Source: Coniella vitis (Eukaryota; Ascomycota; Sordariomycetes; Diaporthales; Schizoparmaceae). From it: a DNA stretch of 64,000 nt. Both the position numbers and the translations under genes were made by a program. Under the pieces are notes generated by a model. That model was given only the letters and a program-made list of their open reading frames with translations, was not told the DNA's origin and searched no databases. Shown here one piece after another: positions 24,701 to 35,071 of the stretch. How positions within the stretch are numbered: position 1 is the first letter of the stretch; every line of letters starts with the position of its first letter. The stretch is from positions 2,728,001-2,792,000 of the forward strand of contig WUJK01000002.1 of assembly GCA_011317545.1 (NCBI GenBank), given 5' to 3'.

Positions 24701-27603
24701 TTTATAGTCTTATACCTATACTATTAAAAGATCCGCCGATATATTCGAATAGCCCCTTTAAAGGTATTCCTAGCCGTTTAAAACTCCCTAAAATACGCTC
24801 GGTAATTATATCGGGCCCTAATATATACCCGATATACCTTCTCTACCCTATTATCCTATTAAGGGGCTTAGGAGTAGGGTTATAGCTATCGCCCCGCTCT
24901 ATTTAAAGCTTTACCTTAAAGATAATCTAATCGGGTTATTTATTTATTTAGAGAAATCGAGCTTTCTATTAGTAAAAGGGGTAATATATCTATTAGCCTT
25001 ATCTTTAGAAAGCCTTTAAAAGCCGGAAAGGATTATAGATCTACTTATAGCTATATTAGCTATTCCTAGGGGAATAAAAGATTATTACCGATAATTATAA
25101 TAAAAGCTTTATAGTTAAAGCCGGTATATAAGTTAGGAGCTATCTCCGTAGCTATATTCGAAATATTAGAGAAGATTAGGTTAAAAACCCTCCTTCGAAT
25201 ATATATCGGGATACCCGGGGTATTTATAAAGAATATATCTCTAAATAATACCTAATTCTTAACCCGGTTATTACCCCTTTCGTTAAGCTTACCCGGCTTA
25301 TAAAGAGTATAAACTATATTTAGATTACCCCTAATTATCTATCTTTATATAAGTAAACTATTTAATATATAATCGAGTATTATATCCTCCCTAAGCGCTC
25401 GATAAACGTTAATTAGAAAGATCCCTAATACTTTTAGCTAGAATCCGTCCTTTATAGCTAAAGGCCGTTACTATTTTATATATAGCTTATAACCTTATCG
25501 TATATATATTAATACCCGGGGCCTATTACCGAATAACTCCTACCGCTTTTCCTTATAATAAGCTATAAGATCTCCTCCCTAATTATCTACCGGTAAAAAA
25601 AGCTTATAAGTAGGGTACCTTTAAATTCTCGTATTATATATCGTATATAGCTCTTAGACCTATATAATATCTACCTCCTATTTAGTATAAAGCGTTAATA
25701 GTATAATATAAATAGACTATTTCTTCCCTATATTCGCTTAGGCGATTATAAGAAAAGCCCCCCGGTTATCGGAAGGGTATATCCTATTTATATATAGGGT
25801 AAGTAATAATATTTAAGCCCCCTTAAGAGCTAAAGATTATAACCGTATTATTATTATCCTTAATTATATCCGTTAGGAGCGTAAGCTCTTTATTTATAAT
25901 AAGGTTAGGACCCTCCGGTAGTAATATACTAGCTAGGTTAAGATATAAACGTTATTATAAGCCGGTCGGCGGTATATAATTGCGGATATTATTATAAGCC
26001 CGCTTCCGAAAGGGGCCCTTAATAAACGGCTACTCCGTAGGCTTAATAGGGGGGGGGTTAAGGCTTCCGCTAGCTATTAATAGTATCTATAGCTATATTT
26101 ATAATATTATAACGGGCCTTACCTATATTCCTAATCCTCTTAAGCTTAGAGATAAATAGGTAATATAGCTACCTATTAATTATCGTAAAAGCGGTAATAT
26201 AGCTAGGGTAATTAGAGCGGACCGGCCTATAGTAATTAGTATATCTAAAGGGGGGATATAAACCTCCCTTTCCTAAATATATTAAGTATTAGAATAAATA
26301 AAATACCGCTTATTTCTTATATAACGCTTAGTTAAATAATATTTAAAATAGCTATCTATATAGAATAAGAGCTTCTCCGCTTTCTATATAAGCCGGGTAT
26401 AAGGTAGGTTAAAGACTTAGAAAGATTATACTTTATATAAAAAGAATATTAATTAAATAGCTATACCTATAATAGGGTTATACCTATTTATGAAAAGCCT
26501 ATAGGAAATAAGCTTAACTCCCGTTTATATTATAGCCTCCTCCCGGATATATTCCTTAGAAGATACCCTTTAATAGGTAAAGGGGTTATAAAGCTTCCTT
26601 AGGATCCCGGTCGCTATATAAGTAACCTAGGTTTAAGGTATAATTACCGAAAATACTTATATTAGTTTTAATAGCTTACCCTTTAGGGGGTTAGTAAGAA
26701 GCTTATCCCGAACCTCCTAATTAATAAGATATAAGGCTTAATTAATAGGGGTTTTAATAACTATTATTATATTAGTTATAAGGATCTTAAGCTAAATATA
26801 GATATATAACTTAAATTCTTAAAAGGGTAAGCCTATAAGTATATTATAAGGAGCGGCTTTAAAAAGGATCCTTATATCCTATCCCCGCTATCGATCGGGT
26901 TAAAGGCCGGCTTTTCGAGTATAATAAGCCGGCTCCGCTAGGAGCTTAGTAGCTATACTTATAATAATAGCCTAGCTTTAACCCTATTAAAGGTACTAAG
27001 TAAATAGAACTAGCTATTAAGGGTAGAATACTACCTATATAATAATAATAGGAGGGGTTAAGTATATCGGAGTAGGCCGGCTAATAGCCGGATTCGATAA
27101 AAAATTTTTAAGCTCGCGCTTAGCTATAGCTAAGAGCTAGGAATATACCTTTTCTATATAGAGATACTCCTTACTTTATAAAAGTCCTTTAAAGGTATTA
27201 ACTAGCTTTCTTATAATCTTATCTACTACTAATAGGACCGTTTCCCGGGCTATAAATATATAGTATATACCTATAAGAAGGATCCTAACCGTACTAAGGG
27301 TAAGGGGGTTATCTTAATAAGTAGTAATATCCTCCTATACCTATAGTATAATATTATAATACCTCTTCTATTATATATAGAAGTAAATTGAACCTATAAT
27401 AGAATTAGTATCCGTCCTAGATATTAATCTATCTAGCGGCGGAGGGCTACCCTATATCGCGTTTATAAGCAGGGCCTCCTATAAGGCTATCCTACGGCCG
27501 TATTTGCTTATATATAAATAGATCGAATATTAGTAAATTATTAGCAAAACCGCGTATACCCTTAATAAAAGCAGGCGTATACGAGAGAAGTATCGGGAAA
27601 GAT
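21703..27603 (-). mobile_element. LINE-1 copy 2 (RIP-mutated), interrupted by a solo LTR
   Basis: Minus-strand copy of the same LINE as 5,684-10,350, about 5.3 kb without the solo LTR at 24,102-24,714. It shares the 5' end with copy 1 and retains a longer 3' part: RT catalytic box YYTDDI at about 23,141-23,157, then an RNase H domain with a YIDNTSVI-like block near 22,060-22,090 and a further C-terminal region to about 21,740. Many in-frame TAA/TAG codons. Its 3' end meets the AAAT tract of family E, so the exact terminus is uncertain. Confidence 0.75.
24102..24714 (+). repeat. Solo LTR A (613 bp) with CCTAT target duplication
   Basis: Begins TGTTGGAGGTTATAAT and ends GTCTTATA, flanked by CCTAT on both sides (24,097-24,101 and 24,715-24,719). 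TGTTGGA-type starts are common in Copia-group LTRs. No internal sequence is attached, so it is a solo LTR left by LTR-LTR recombination. It is inserted in LINE-1 copy 2. A matching element in reverse orientation is at 28,344-28,961. Confidence 0.75.
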
Positions 27604-28343
27604 ACCGGCTATAATAGTTAGTAAGCTATAAGGAAGTAAGGAAAGCGCTATTTACTAATATTATATAAGTAAAAGGAAAGAGGGTTCTTAGAAGCCCTTA
27701 TAATATAGGGTAGGTATTATTTATCCCTAATACCTTCGGGGAGGGTAGTATAGGGTTAGAGCTATAGGTTAATAGCGATAATACTTTAAATAAGCTTATT
27801 AATAGCTTTATCGAGCTAAATAGCGGTAAGAATAAGGATAGTAGCGGTAGGGGTAACGGCGAGCGCGGTAGCTATAGCTATAGGTAGAGCTATAGCTATA
27901 AGCGCTATAACTATAGGAGCGGCTATAAAGCTTATAGCGATAGCGGGGGTAATAATAGAAGCGGCGGCGGTAGGTATAATAATAAGAGCTATATTAGCTT
28001 ACTTAGAGCGGGTAGCGATATTTATACTATTTATAAAGCTAAGTATAAATAATAAACAAATAAAGAAAGCGCGATACTTACCTTATTATTATAATTACCG
28101 GTTTTATATAATCTTCGAGGGCTTTAGTTTAATTAAGAGGAAGGAACGATATATAGAGTAGGGGTAGAAGGGGTATTTATACTTTTTCGAAGCTTTAAGG
28201 GTAAAGATATCGCGCTTATAACCGCCTACTAAGTTAAAAGCGTTATTATTATTCTATTAATATATAATAAGCGGTAGAACTTATAAACTCGCTAAGAGCT
28301 AGGTTAAAGGGAGCTTTATAAATATAAAATTCCCTTTATATTT

Positions 28344-28961
28344 TATAAGACTATAGAACGCTTACGTAATATATAAGAGAGTCTATAATATAATAATATA
28401 CTATAATATATATATATACTAAGTTATAGCTATATATATACTCTAATAAGCTTGAAAAGAGCTAAAGAAAGTAAAAGAGCTTAAAGAACGCTAATTCGTC
28501 TCTTTTAACAAACTTTCTTCAATATCTTAATAACTAAACGAGTATATAAGGTATTACTAATATAATTATAACTAGTATAGAGTATATATATATATACTAA
28601 TATAAAATATATAACGTTGATTACGTAAGCAATGACGTTAGCAGAAGGTTCTAGAAAGTACGTGGACTTTTCAGGCTACGTAAAGCCTTCACCACTACTT
28701 TGCCACTCGGCAGAATATATTATTCCACTACCTAACAATAGGAATAACTAAAGATACGGATTTATAATATATATTATAAATCAAAGTATAGAAGGCTCTA
28801 GAAGATAGCTATAGAATAACTATAAATATAGCTATTCCCTCCCGACGAAAGGAATAGCAATAGAAGCAAGCAAGCAAGTACTTCGATATAATATAACTAC
28901 TATTAACCCTCTTCTTTAACCCCTCGATCCTCTTTATTATTATATATTATAACCTCTAATA
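28344..28961 (-). repeat. Solo LTR B (618 bp) with TATTT target duplication
   Basis: Reverse-oriented copy of the LTR at 24,102-24,714. On the minus strand it starts TATTAGAGG (TGTTGGAGG in copy A) and ends GTCTTATA. TATTT flanks it at 28,339-28,343 and 28,962-28,966. The central part (about 28,620-28,740) keeps many CA/TG dinucleotides, so RIP was light there. Confidence 0.75.
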
Positions 28962-29108
28962 TATTTACTAGGTATAAAAATAAAGCTCCTTTAATAGGAT
29001 AAGTAGGTATAATAATATTATATCGTTATATTATTAGGGTAGTTATTATATACCTATTATATTATATATAGCTTTATAAAAGGGTATTTAGCCTAAATAG
29101 GGGGGTAA

Positions 29109-29437
29109 TATTATAAGCCTACGGGTAAATATATAGCTTCGCTATATTAAAGTATAAAGCTTTAGTTAATATATTCCCTTCTCGCTCGGAAATTAATATT
29201 ATATAAGTATAAACTAAAGCGCCTTCCGAGCAGCTTATAAGCCGCTTAAAAGACTATTAGCAATAGCACCTATCGATAAAGGGCTTATAGAAAACTCTAA
29301 AGGTAGATCTTTAGGCGCGAGAGCTACTTAAAAGTAGCTCTCGTGCCGCTATAGAGATTCTATATTTACTTCTCTCCTTAAGTTAATAATAGAAATTAGG
29401 ATCGTAACTACGAACGCTCTTTCGATACCCGTTTATA
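29109..29437 (+). repeat. Gypsy-family LTR of the truncated relative
   Basis: About 329 bp, matching in reverse orientation the LTRs at 13,585-13,923 and 20,507-20,845 from TATTATAAGCC to CCCGTTTATA, and preceded by the polypurine tract. Strongly RIP-mutated. Confidence 0.75.
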
Positions 29438-29567
29438 TCTAGCTATATAAATACTATAGTTATAATACTATTATATCCGCCCTATTTATAATTATAATAA
29501 TAAAAACTCTATATAAATCCTCTATCCCCTTTATTTATATTTATCGGTATTTCTAATTATACTACGC

Positions 29568-29758
29568 TATTATAGGCCCACCTGTGATATTGCCTTCGCC
29601 CGACGTACCTGATAAGTTAACTAGATCTTCTGAAACGTATTCAGAAGATTGCATACCTTTTGCCTTAACCGCCTAAGCAAAAGGTTCCGTACGTTAGAGA
29701 CGGCCGCAGGAACGCTAGTTAATTCCTAGAACCCTATAGGGGCCAGCCCGTTATATAT
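29568..29758 (-). repeat. 191-bp direct repeat, unit 1 (LINE-1 ORF1 fragment)
   Basis: Runs from TATTATAGGCCCACCT to CAGCCCGTTATATAT and is nearly identical to unit 2. It is the reverse complement of LINE-1 sequence around 6,577-6,768, but keeps many CA/TG dinucleotides that are TA in the LINE copies. Confidence 0.8.
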
Positions 29759-29906
29759 CTTCTAAACAAAATCCCAAGGTCGTAAGTTCGAGCTACGGAG
29801 TACCAAAAGTCTTAGACACCCCTTCCGTATAAACTTCGGCTTATAAAGCAACGTTATAGGTAAGCTTTAGGGGTCCGACGTTATTAGAGGGAGAGAAGGG
29901 AGGTGA
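29759..29906. other. Spacer between the 191-bp repeats
   Basis: 148 bp of moderate G+C. It includes GTAAGTTCGAGCTACGGAGT (29,782-29,801), which resembles a tRNA T-arm plus acceptor 3' strand, but no complete cloverleaf can be drawn upstream of it. Confidence 0.4.
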
Positions 29907-30097
29907 TATTATAGGCCCACCTATAATATTGCCTTCGCCAGATATACCTGATAAGTTAACTAGATCTTCTGAAACGTGTTTAGAAGATTGCGTACCTTTT
30001 GCCTTAACCGCCTAAGCGAAAGGTTCCGTACGTCGGAGACGGCCGCAGGAACGCTAGTCAATTACTGGAGCCCTATAGGGGCCAGCCCGTTATATAT
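29907..30097 (-). repeat. 191-bp direct repeat, unit 2 (LINE-1 ORF1 fragment)
   Basis: Second unit, same boundaries as unit 1 (TATTATAGGCCCACCT to CAGCCCGTTATATAT), same orientation. It differs at a small number of positions, mostly CA/TG versus TA. Confidence 0.8.
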
Positions 30098-30950
30098 GCT
30101 TATATTATACGATTAATATAAAGATATCGCTCGATATTTATAAGGTTACTACTTCTTTTTATTATAATCCGATGCTTTTATCGGTTATACTCGTCGAGTT
30201 TCCTCGAGTTTAGGCTTTCTAATTTATTTATTATTTCTTTAATATAAATAATAGGATTATAATAAAATAATATTATCCTTATAAAGAAATAATATTCTTA
30301 TAAATATAATTAAAGATTTAAAATTTATTAATATTCTTAATTATTATATAAAGCTAAGAAAGTATAAATTCTCGATTTTATTATAACTTAAGTTTAAGTA
30401 TATTAATTTAAAGGTATATCTATTTAAATATAAAGTTCTTATTATAATAATATCCCTCTATTATTATAAAATAATAAAAATAATAAGATTTATTATTCTA
30501 AACTATTTAAAAGAGAATTATTAATAAGCCTAGCTATAATATATAGTTATAAATAAAATAGCAATTTTATTATTATCGTATATATATTATAATACGCTAA
30601 TAACTAACCTTAGAATCGTGGGTATAATAGCGAAATAAATATTAGGAAGCGGGAGAATAATAACTTTTTTGCTAATAAGATATATTCTAGCTAGGGAGAT
30701 ATTAGGTATAAAGCTTAAAGAGAGAAAAAAGAAGAGGTAAAGAATAGTATATACCTAACTAATCTAATTAGTAAGAACTAGCGGTTAAGCAGAGAGAATA
30801 GGAAGTAAACATTATATTTATATAATAATAAATAAATATATCTATAGGTTTTTCTTTAATACTCGGTTTCCTATTAGATAAGAAAGGAAGAGGTTCCGAA
30901 TATTAGATAATTTAGGTAAAACGGAGTATAATATATATATATAAAACCGG
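30098..30950 (+). mobile_element. LINE-2 3' fragment, inverted relative to 2,051-3,676
   Basis: The stretch at about 30,480-30,940 is the reverse complement of about 2,060-2,520 (for example AGAAAGGAAGAGGTTCCG against CGGAACCTCTTCCTTTCT). The left part (30,098-30,480) is AT-rich and unassigned. RIP-type composition throughout. Confidence 0.6.
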
Positions 30951-30974
30951 CTTAGAACCGGTTTTAGCTAGTAT

Positions 30975-31262
30975 TTAATATTTAATAATTATATAATAAT
31001 ATATTAACTTAATATAAAGTAGCTTTATACGGGCTTTATTAATAATATTATATAACTCTATTTTAATATTAATTTCTAAAGTATTTATCCTTTAGAATAT
31101 AGTTAATATACTATAAAGTAGCTTTTAGGCTTAAGTTATGCTACGATTATATATTCTAGGTAAGCGTATATACGCTCCTTAATAATACAATAAGTAGTAT
31201 ACGTCGAGATACCCTTTAAAAATATATTAATATAATTAATCCGTCGTTAATTTAATTAAAAT
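30975..31262 (+). mobile_element. Family E 3' fragment
   Basis: Matches the last 250-290 bp of piece 3 (20,846-21,702), including the AGTATACGTCGAGATACC block and the end CGTTAATTTAATTAAA. Truncated on the side away from the tail; strongly mutated. Confidence 0.6.
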
Positions 31263-31610
31263 GATAAATAATAAAATAATACTTTAATACTACTATTATT
31301 CGATAAAGTTAATAGCTCGGAGGATATAAAATAAATACGTTTTTTCTTTTATTCTTAGTTATAAAATAGCTAATATAATATCTTTTAAGCCTTTTATTTA
31401 CTCTTTAATATATTTTAACGCTAGGATATAATTAAAATACTTTTTTAATAGGGCTATCTATTAGGTAAGCAGAAAAGGGGAGATATATAGGAGCTTACCT
31501 AATTAGGCTAGCTTTTAGAACTCTTTTAGTAATATTTCCTAATAAACGGTAATTCCTTAAATTACCCTATAATAATACTAATAAGCCAGCCCGCCGGCTT
31601 ATTAATATCC
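31263..31610. other. AT-rich DNA, no gene or named repeat seen
   Basis: AT-rich filler between two family E ends. Contains a small inverted repeat around AGCCAGCCCGCCGGCTTATT (31,584-31,603). No reading frame of note. Confidence 0.5.
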
Positions 31611-31701
31611 CGGTAGTATACGTCGAGATACTCCCTAGGAGGTATATTAGCGAAACTAGTCCGGCGTTAATTTAATTAAATAAATAAATAAATAAATAAA
31701 T
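31611..31701 (+). mobile_element. Family E 3' end, ~90-bp fragment
   Basis: Only the last part of family E from AGTATACGTCGAGATACTCC to the AAAT tail (about seven units). A second 3'-anchored, 5'-truncated copy, the pattern expected of a target-primed retroelement. Confidence 0.65.
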
Positions 31702-32153
31702 ATAGTTATACAAATATTAAATAAATAAGTAAAACGGAGTATAAAATAATAATTATAATTTAATTTTAAGTTTTTATTTTATTTTAAATTTATATATTTT
31801 AATATAAAAATATATAAAATAAATAATTATATAATATATTTAAATTTTAACGCGTACGGCTTTTAAACTTTACTAAGAACGGAAGGCCTTAGTGGACCAA
31901 CCGCGGTAGGCTAGTGCTACGGGTACTAAATACCTATGCTACTATTATAGTAGTAACTATCGCTTACAGCTATCCACGTGCTTAGATATGCTCGACGCTT
32001 AGATATCCGGAGCACCGCCCGTTCTAGCGAGTAATAATAGTTGGGCAATCAGGAATCTAGCACCATCCATAATGAACCAGCAACGTTGAAACACCTATGC
32101 GACCCCTCTACGATATCTCGTTCCTGCTGCAGGAACTTTGATTTTGCAGAAAC
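31702..32153. other. Boundary between AT-rich block and gene-rich DNA
   Basis: Composition changes over about 200 bp: still AT-only words to about 31,850, then mixed sequence. The 290 bp before the rgp1 start codon must hold its promoter. TTTTGCAG at 32,142-32,149 would make a good 3' splice site just before the ATG, so an upstream noncoding or short coding exon is possible. Confidence 0.6.
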
Positions 32154-34854
32154 ATGTTGGCGGAGCCTGGGAATATCCGGGTCTTCGTTCGTTGGGATGA
32201 TGATTCGACCATATTCAGCGGCGAAACAGTCCATTGTACGATTTGCTTCAAGAACATCACATCGACCATCGCCAATGGTAGCCAGCCCATGACATCGCAA
32301 TCGAGACTTCCGAGTCAATATCTGCCTACCCCCAGTACCCACACGAATGTCAACCCAAATCCATCGAGCCGCCTTGCTCCCCCCCTTTCTACGCCCACTT
32401 CGAGCTCCCCTCGTCGCAATCACCGCCCGACCTCCTCTCTATCGATTCCATCATCGAAGACGGCTAGAAGTCGTACTGGTTCCATACCATGGATATCCAC
32501 TTCTGATACCTTTGATTTGCAACATAGCAGTCGACATAGGAATGGCAGCAGCAGTGGTAGCGGAAGCGGAAATGGAAACACACATCGGAGATCTGTCTCC
32601 ATTGTGTCGATAGGCTCCGTTAGTTCCGTGGACAGCCATGGCACAAGCAATGCTGGTTCAACTGCATCTCGTTCAGGACGCGGTCATAGTCGCTCTTCAA
32701 GTCTACAAATCACATCTCGAAGCCCAGTGATGTCAGGACCCAAATCTGGTTCGTCTTACCGTCTCCCAATGCTGCCTCTGGCTGGCACTGACTTTTGTAG
32801 CTACCCATCTGCAGCGACCGTTTCACCCGCCATCCTCGCCGCTATACAATGCTTCATACCCACCAGATCGCGGCTCTGTGTTGCAGTGTCCGCCTGGCGC
32901 CTCGACTGCACTTGCTACCCCAAATACAGATACTGTTCCCTCCACGGAACACCCGTCAGTTGCCTTGTCTGATTTCAGGTTTCCACTGGTACAATCCTCG
33001 CCTTCCAAAGCCACAAGTACTCCGAAACCCTCTATCCAAGCTTTTCGACCACTGTCTAATGCGCTCGCTGAACCTGCCGCCATACCGATGCGTACTAAAG
33101 AGCAAATACCAATCATCAATGAACAGGTCACTACGCCGGTTGCCCGAATCCTTTCCACAACCAGTATCGCCGAAACTCCTAGAAGTAGCGGAGAATTCTA
33201 TTCCATGAGCAATAACTCAACAGAGACACTGGTGTCTGAATATGCCATGCATCCCCCCATGAGGTCGCACGGTCGGCCACCCCACTCTCGGCAGAGATCC
33301 ACCTTCTCCCCTCAGAAGCCTAGACGCCCAGAAGCCCTCATGATGGGCTTCGCACAGGTTCAGGGCTCGTTTTCACTGGACGGCTCGCTCGTTAGCTTGA
33401 CCCCGTTCGAGGAAGTCAAGCGGAGAGCTGTAGTTGGTGGCCAGGGAGGTGGTGTGGTTGGCGTAGAGACCGCCAAAAGGGACAATGGTTTCATGCGGAA
33501 CTTCGGTTGGGGGAGCTTCACTAACTCTATTGGCGAGCTTCTGGGGACTGGCGAGCTCAGTACCATCAAAGATATGCGAGGAATTGCAAGCTCGAAGTCC
33601 GTACCTCTGCTATCTACCCCCCAATCAGTTTTGTTCGTTGATCTTACCTTGGCACCTGGAGAAACAAAGGCCTTTGAGTATTTCTTCAAACTACCAAAAG
33701 GCCTACCACCCAGTCACAAAGGCAAAGCTATCAAGATATCTTACAGCCTTATCGTTGGCACTCAACGGCCTGGAGGTGCCAAAGAACAGCAGGTCAGGTC
33801 GGTTGAGATACCATTCAGGGTTCTCGGGAGTGTTAATAGCCATGGGGAGATTCTGGGTCATGATCTGAAGTCTCCTTATATCATGCTGCAGGATCAAGCT
33901 CACGTACGCAGCGTGGAAAGCCTCGGGAGCCTCTATGCCAACCGATGGTCAAGCGAGCTAGGACCGTTAGAGAAAAGCAGGAAAACCATGGAGTCGGAAT
34001 CGGCCATGAATGGTTTTCTGTCGTATGTTGACGAATTGGTACATAACTCACGTTTGGATTCCAGGGCAGGACTTCTGTCACCAACTGCAGCGACAATTTC
34101 AAGAAGAATGTCAAGTTTTGACGAGGCAACCACAGCTAAGGAGGCTATCGATCTAGCAATCATGAGGAGTAACATCACGGCCGAGGGCCAACAGAGTGTA
34201 AATCGCTTTGAAATTGCCAGAAACGGTCGGCGAGTTGGTGTTGTGATGCTTGCTCGGCCCGCATATCGGCTCGGAGAGGTTGTGACGATGGCGATTGATT
34301 TCTCAGGGGCAGAAATCCCATGCTACGCAGTACATGCAGCGCTCGAGACTTCGGAAAAAGTGGATTCGAGTCTAGCCATGAGATCTGAGGCCAGCATTCA
34401 CCGCGCATCTCGCAAAGTTCACGCTGCCTCCTCTGAGACCACCCTGTTCTCTCGACGAATAGTATTTAGTCCAACCATACCTGTCACAGCAACACCAGAA
34501 TTCGTAACAAGTGGCATCTGTTTGGAGTGGAAAGTTCGCCTAGAGTTCGTGGTGCCTGCGCAGGATGTCGAGTCTCGGATGCAAGAAGACCGGTCCGAAG
34601 AAGATGATTTTAGGGAGAGTCACAAGGCCATGGAGAGACGGCTCATTTCTGAGCTGAAGCAACAGCAGGGCCCGCATCCTTTGATGGAGGAATTATCTCG
34701 CGATGATAGAGGCGGCTTAGTGCTTGTGGCAGCTGAGAACCTCGCCTGTGAAAGCTTTGAGGTTGCTGTCCCTCTAAGAGTGTACGGTGCTGTATGTAAA
34801 GGTTTGGAACGATTGGAGAGGGACGAGGCTCTCGAAGAGGGCCTCGTCGTCTAG
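32154..34854 (+). CDS. rgp1: Rgp1 homologue, subunit of the Ric1-Rgp1 Ypt6 exchange factor
   Basis: Predicted 882 aa in two exons, 32,154-32,748 and 32,801-34,854; the 52-nt intron (GTTCGT...TTTTGTAG, branch ACTGAC) joins codon phase 1 correctly. The N-terminus IRVFVRWDDDSTIFSGE and the C-terminus ending in ACESFEVAVPLRVYGAV match the Rgp1 family, whose members have arrestin-like beta domains. A long Ser-rich low-complexity stretch occupies about residues 60-330. In yeast, Rgp1 and Ric1 together activate the Rab GTPase Ypt6 at the Golgi for endosome-to-Golgi retrieval. The ATG follows an in-frame TGA five codons upstream; an upstream exon is possible. This is the first gene right of the RIP block and converges with the next gene across 217 bp. 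Confidence 0.85.
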
Positions 34855-35071
34855 TAACCTAGCATGATGCAGACTAAGAATAGGCATCCGCGTGCAAAGT
34901 GCGCATCACGTATAGATAGACAGAACAGTTCTTGTTGCCGGGACTTGAAGACGTTACAATCACATTGAACGAGTGGCATGGTACGAGAAAAGAGTAAGAC
35001 TGAATGAAGCTTGAATGTAACCCGCATTATGTTGATAAAGAGCTTGCAGTGTAATTACATTAAATGTTTGC

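Larger units (their letters stand above)
27604..29437 (+). mobile_element. Truncated Gypsy relative (3' end), interrupted by a solo LTR
   Basis: Plus-oriented 3' end of the same Gypsy family as 13,585-20,845. It contains the antisense-frame region (27,604-28,060, matching 14,290-14,790), the spacer, a polypurine tract (GGGGGG near 29,099-29,105) and a 3' LTR (29,109-29,437). The 5' side is missing: it stops where the 5' end of LINE-1 copy 2 begins. Solo LTR B sits inside it. Confidence 0.75.

Noticed and set aside
24102..28961. Inverted pair interpreted as terminal inverted repeats of one large DNA transposon
   Set aside because: Each unit has its own, different 5-bp target duplication and sits in a different host element, so they are two independent solo LTR insertions.
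1..31860. AT-rich block as mitochondrial DNA or a centromere
   Set aside because: The AT richness comes from CA-to-TA change in recognisable nuclear retroelements, so it is not mitochondrial. A centromere cannot be excluded, but nothing in the sequence identifies one.
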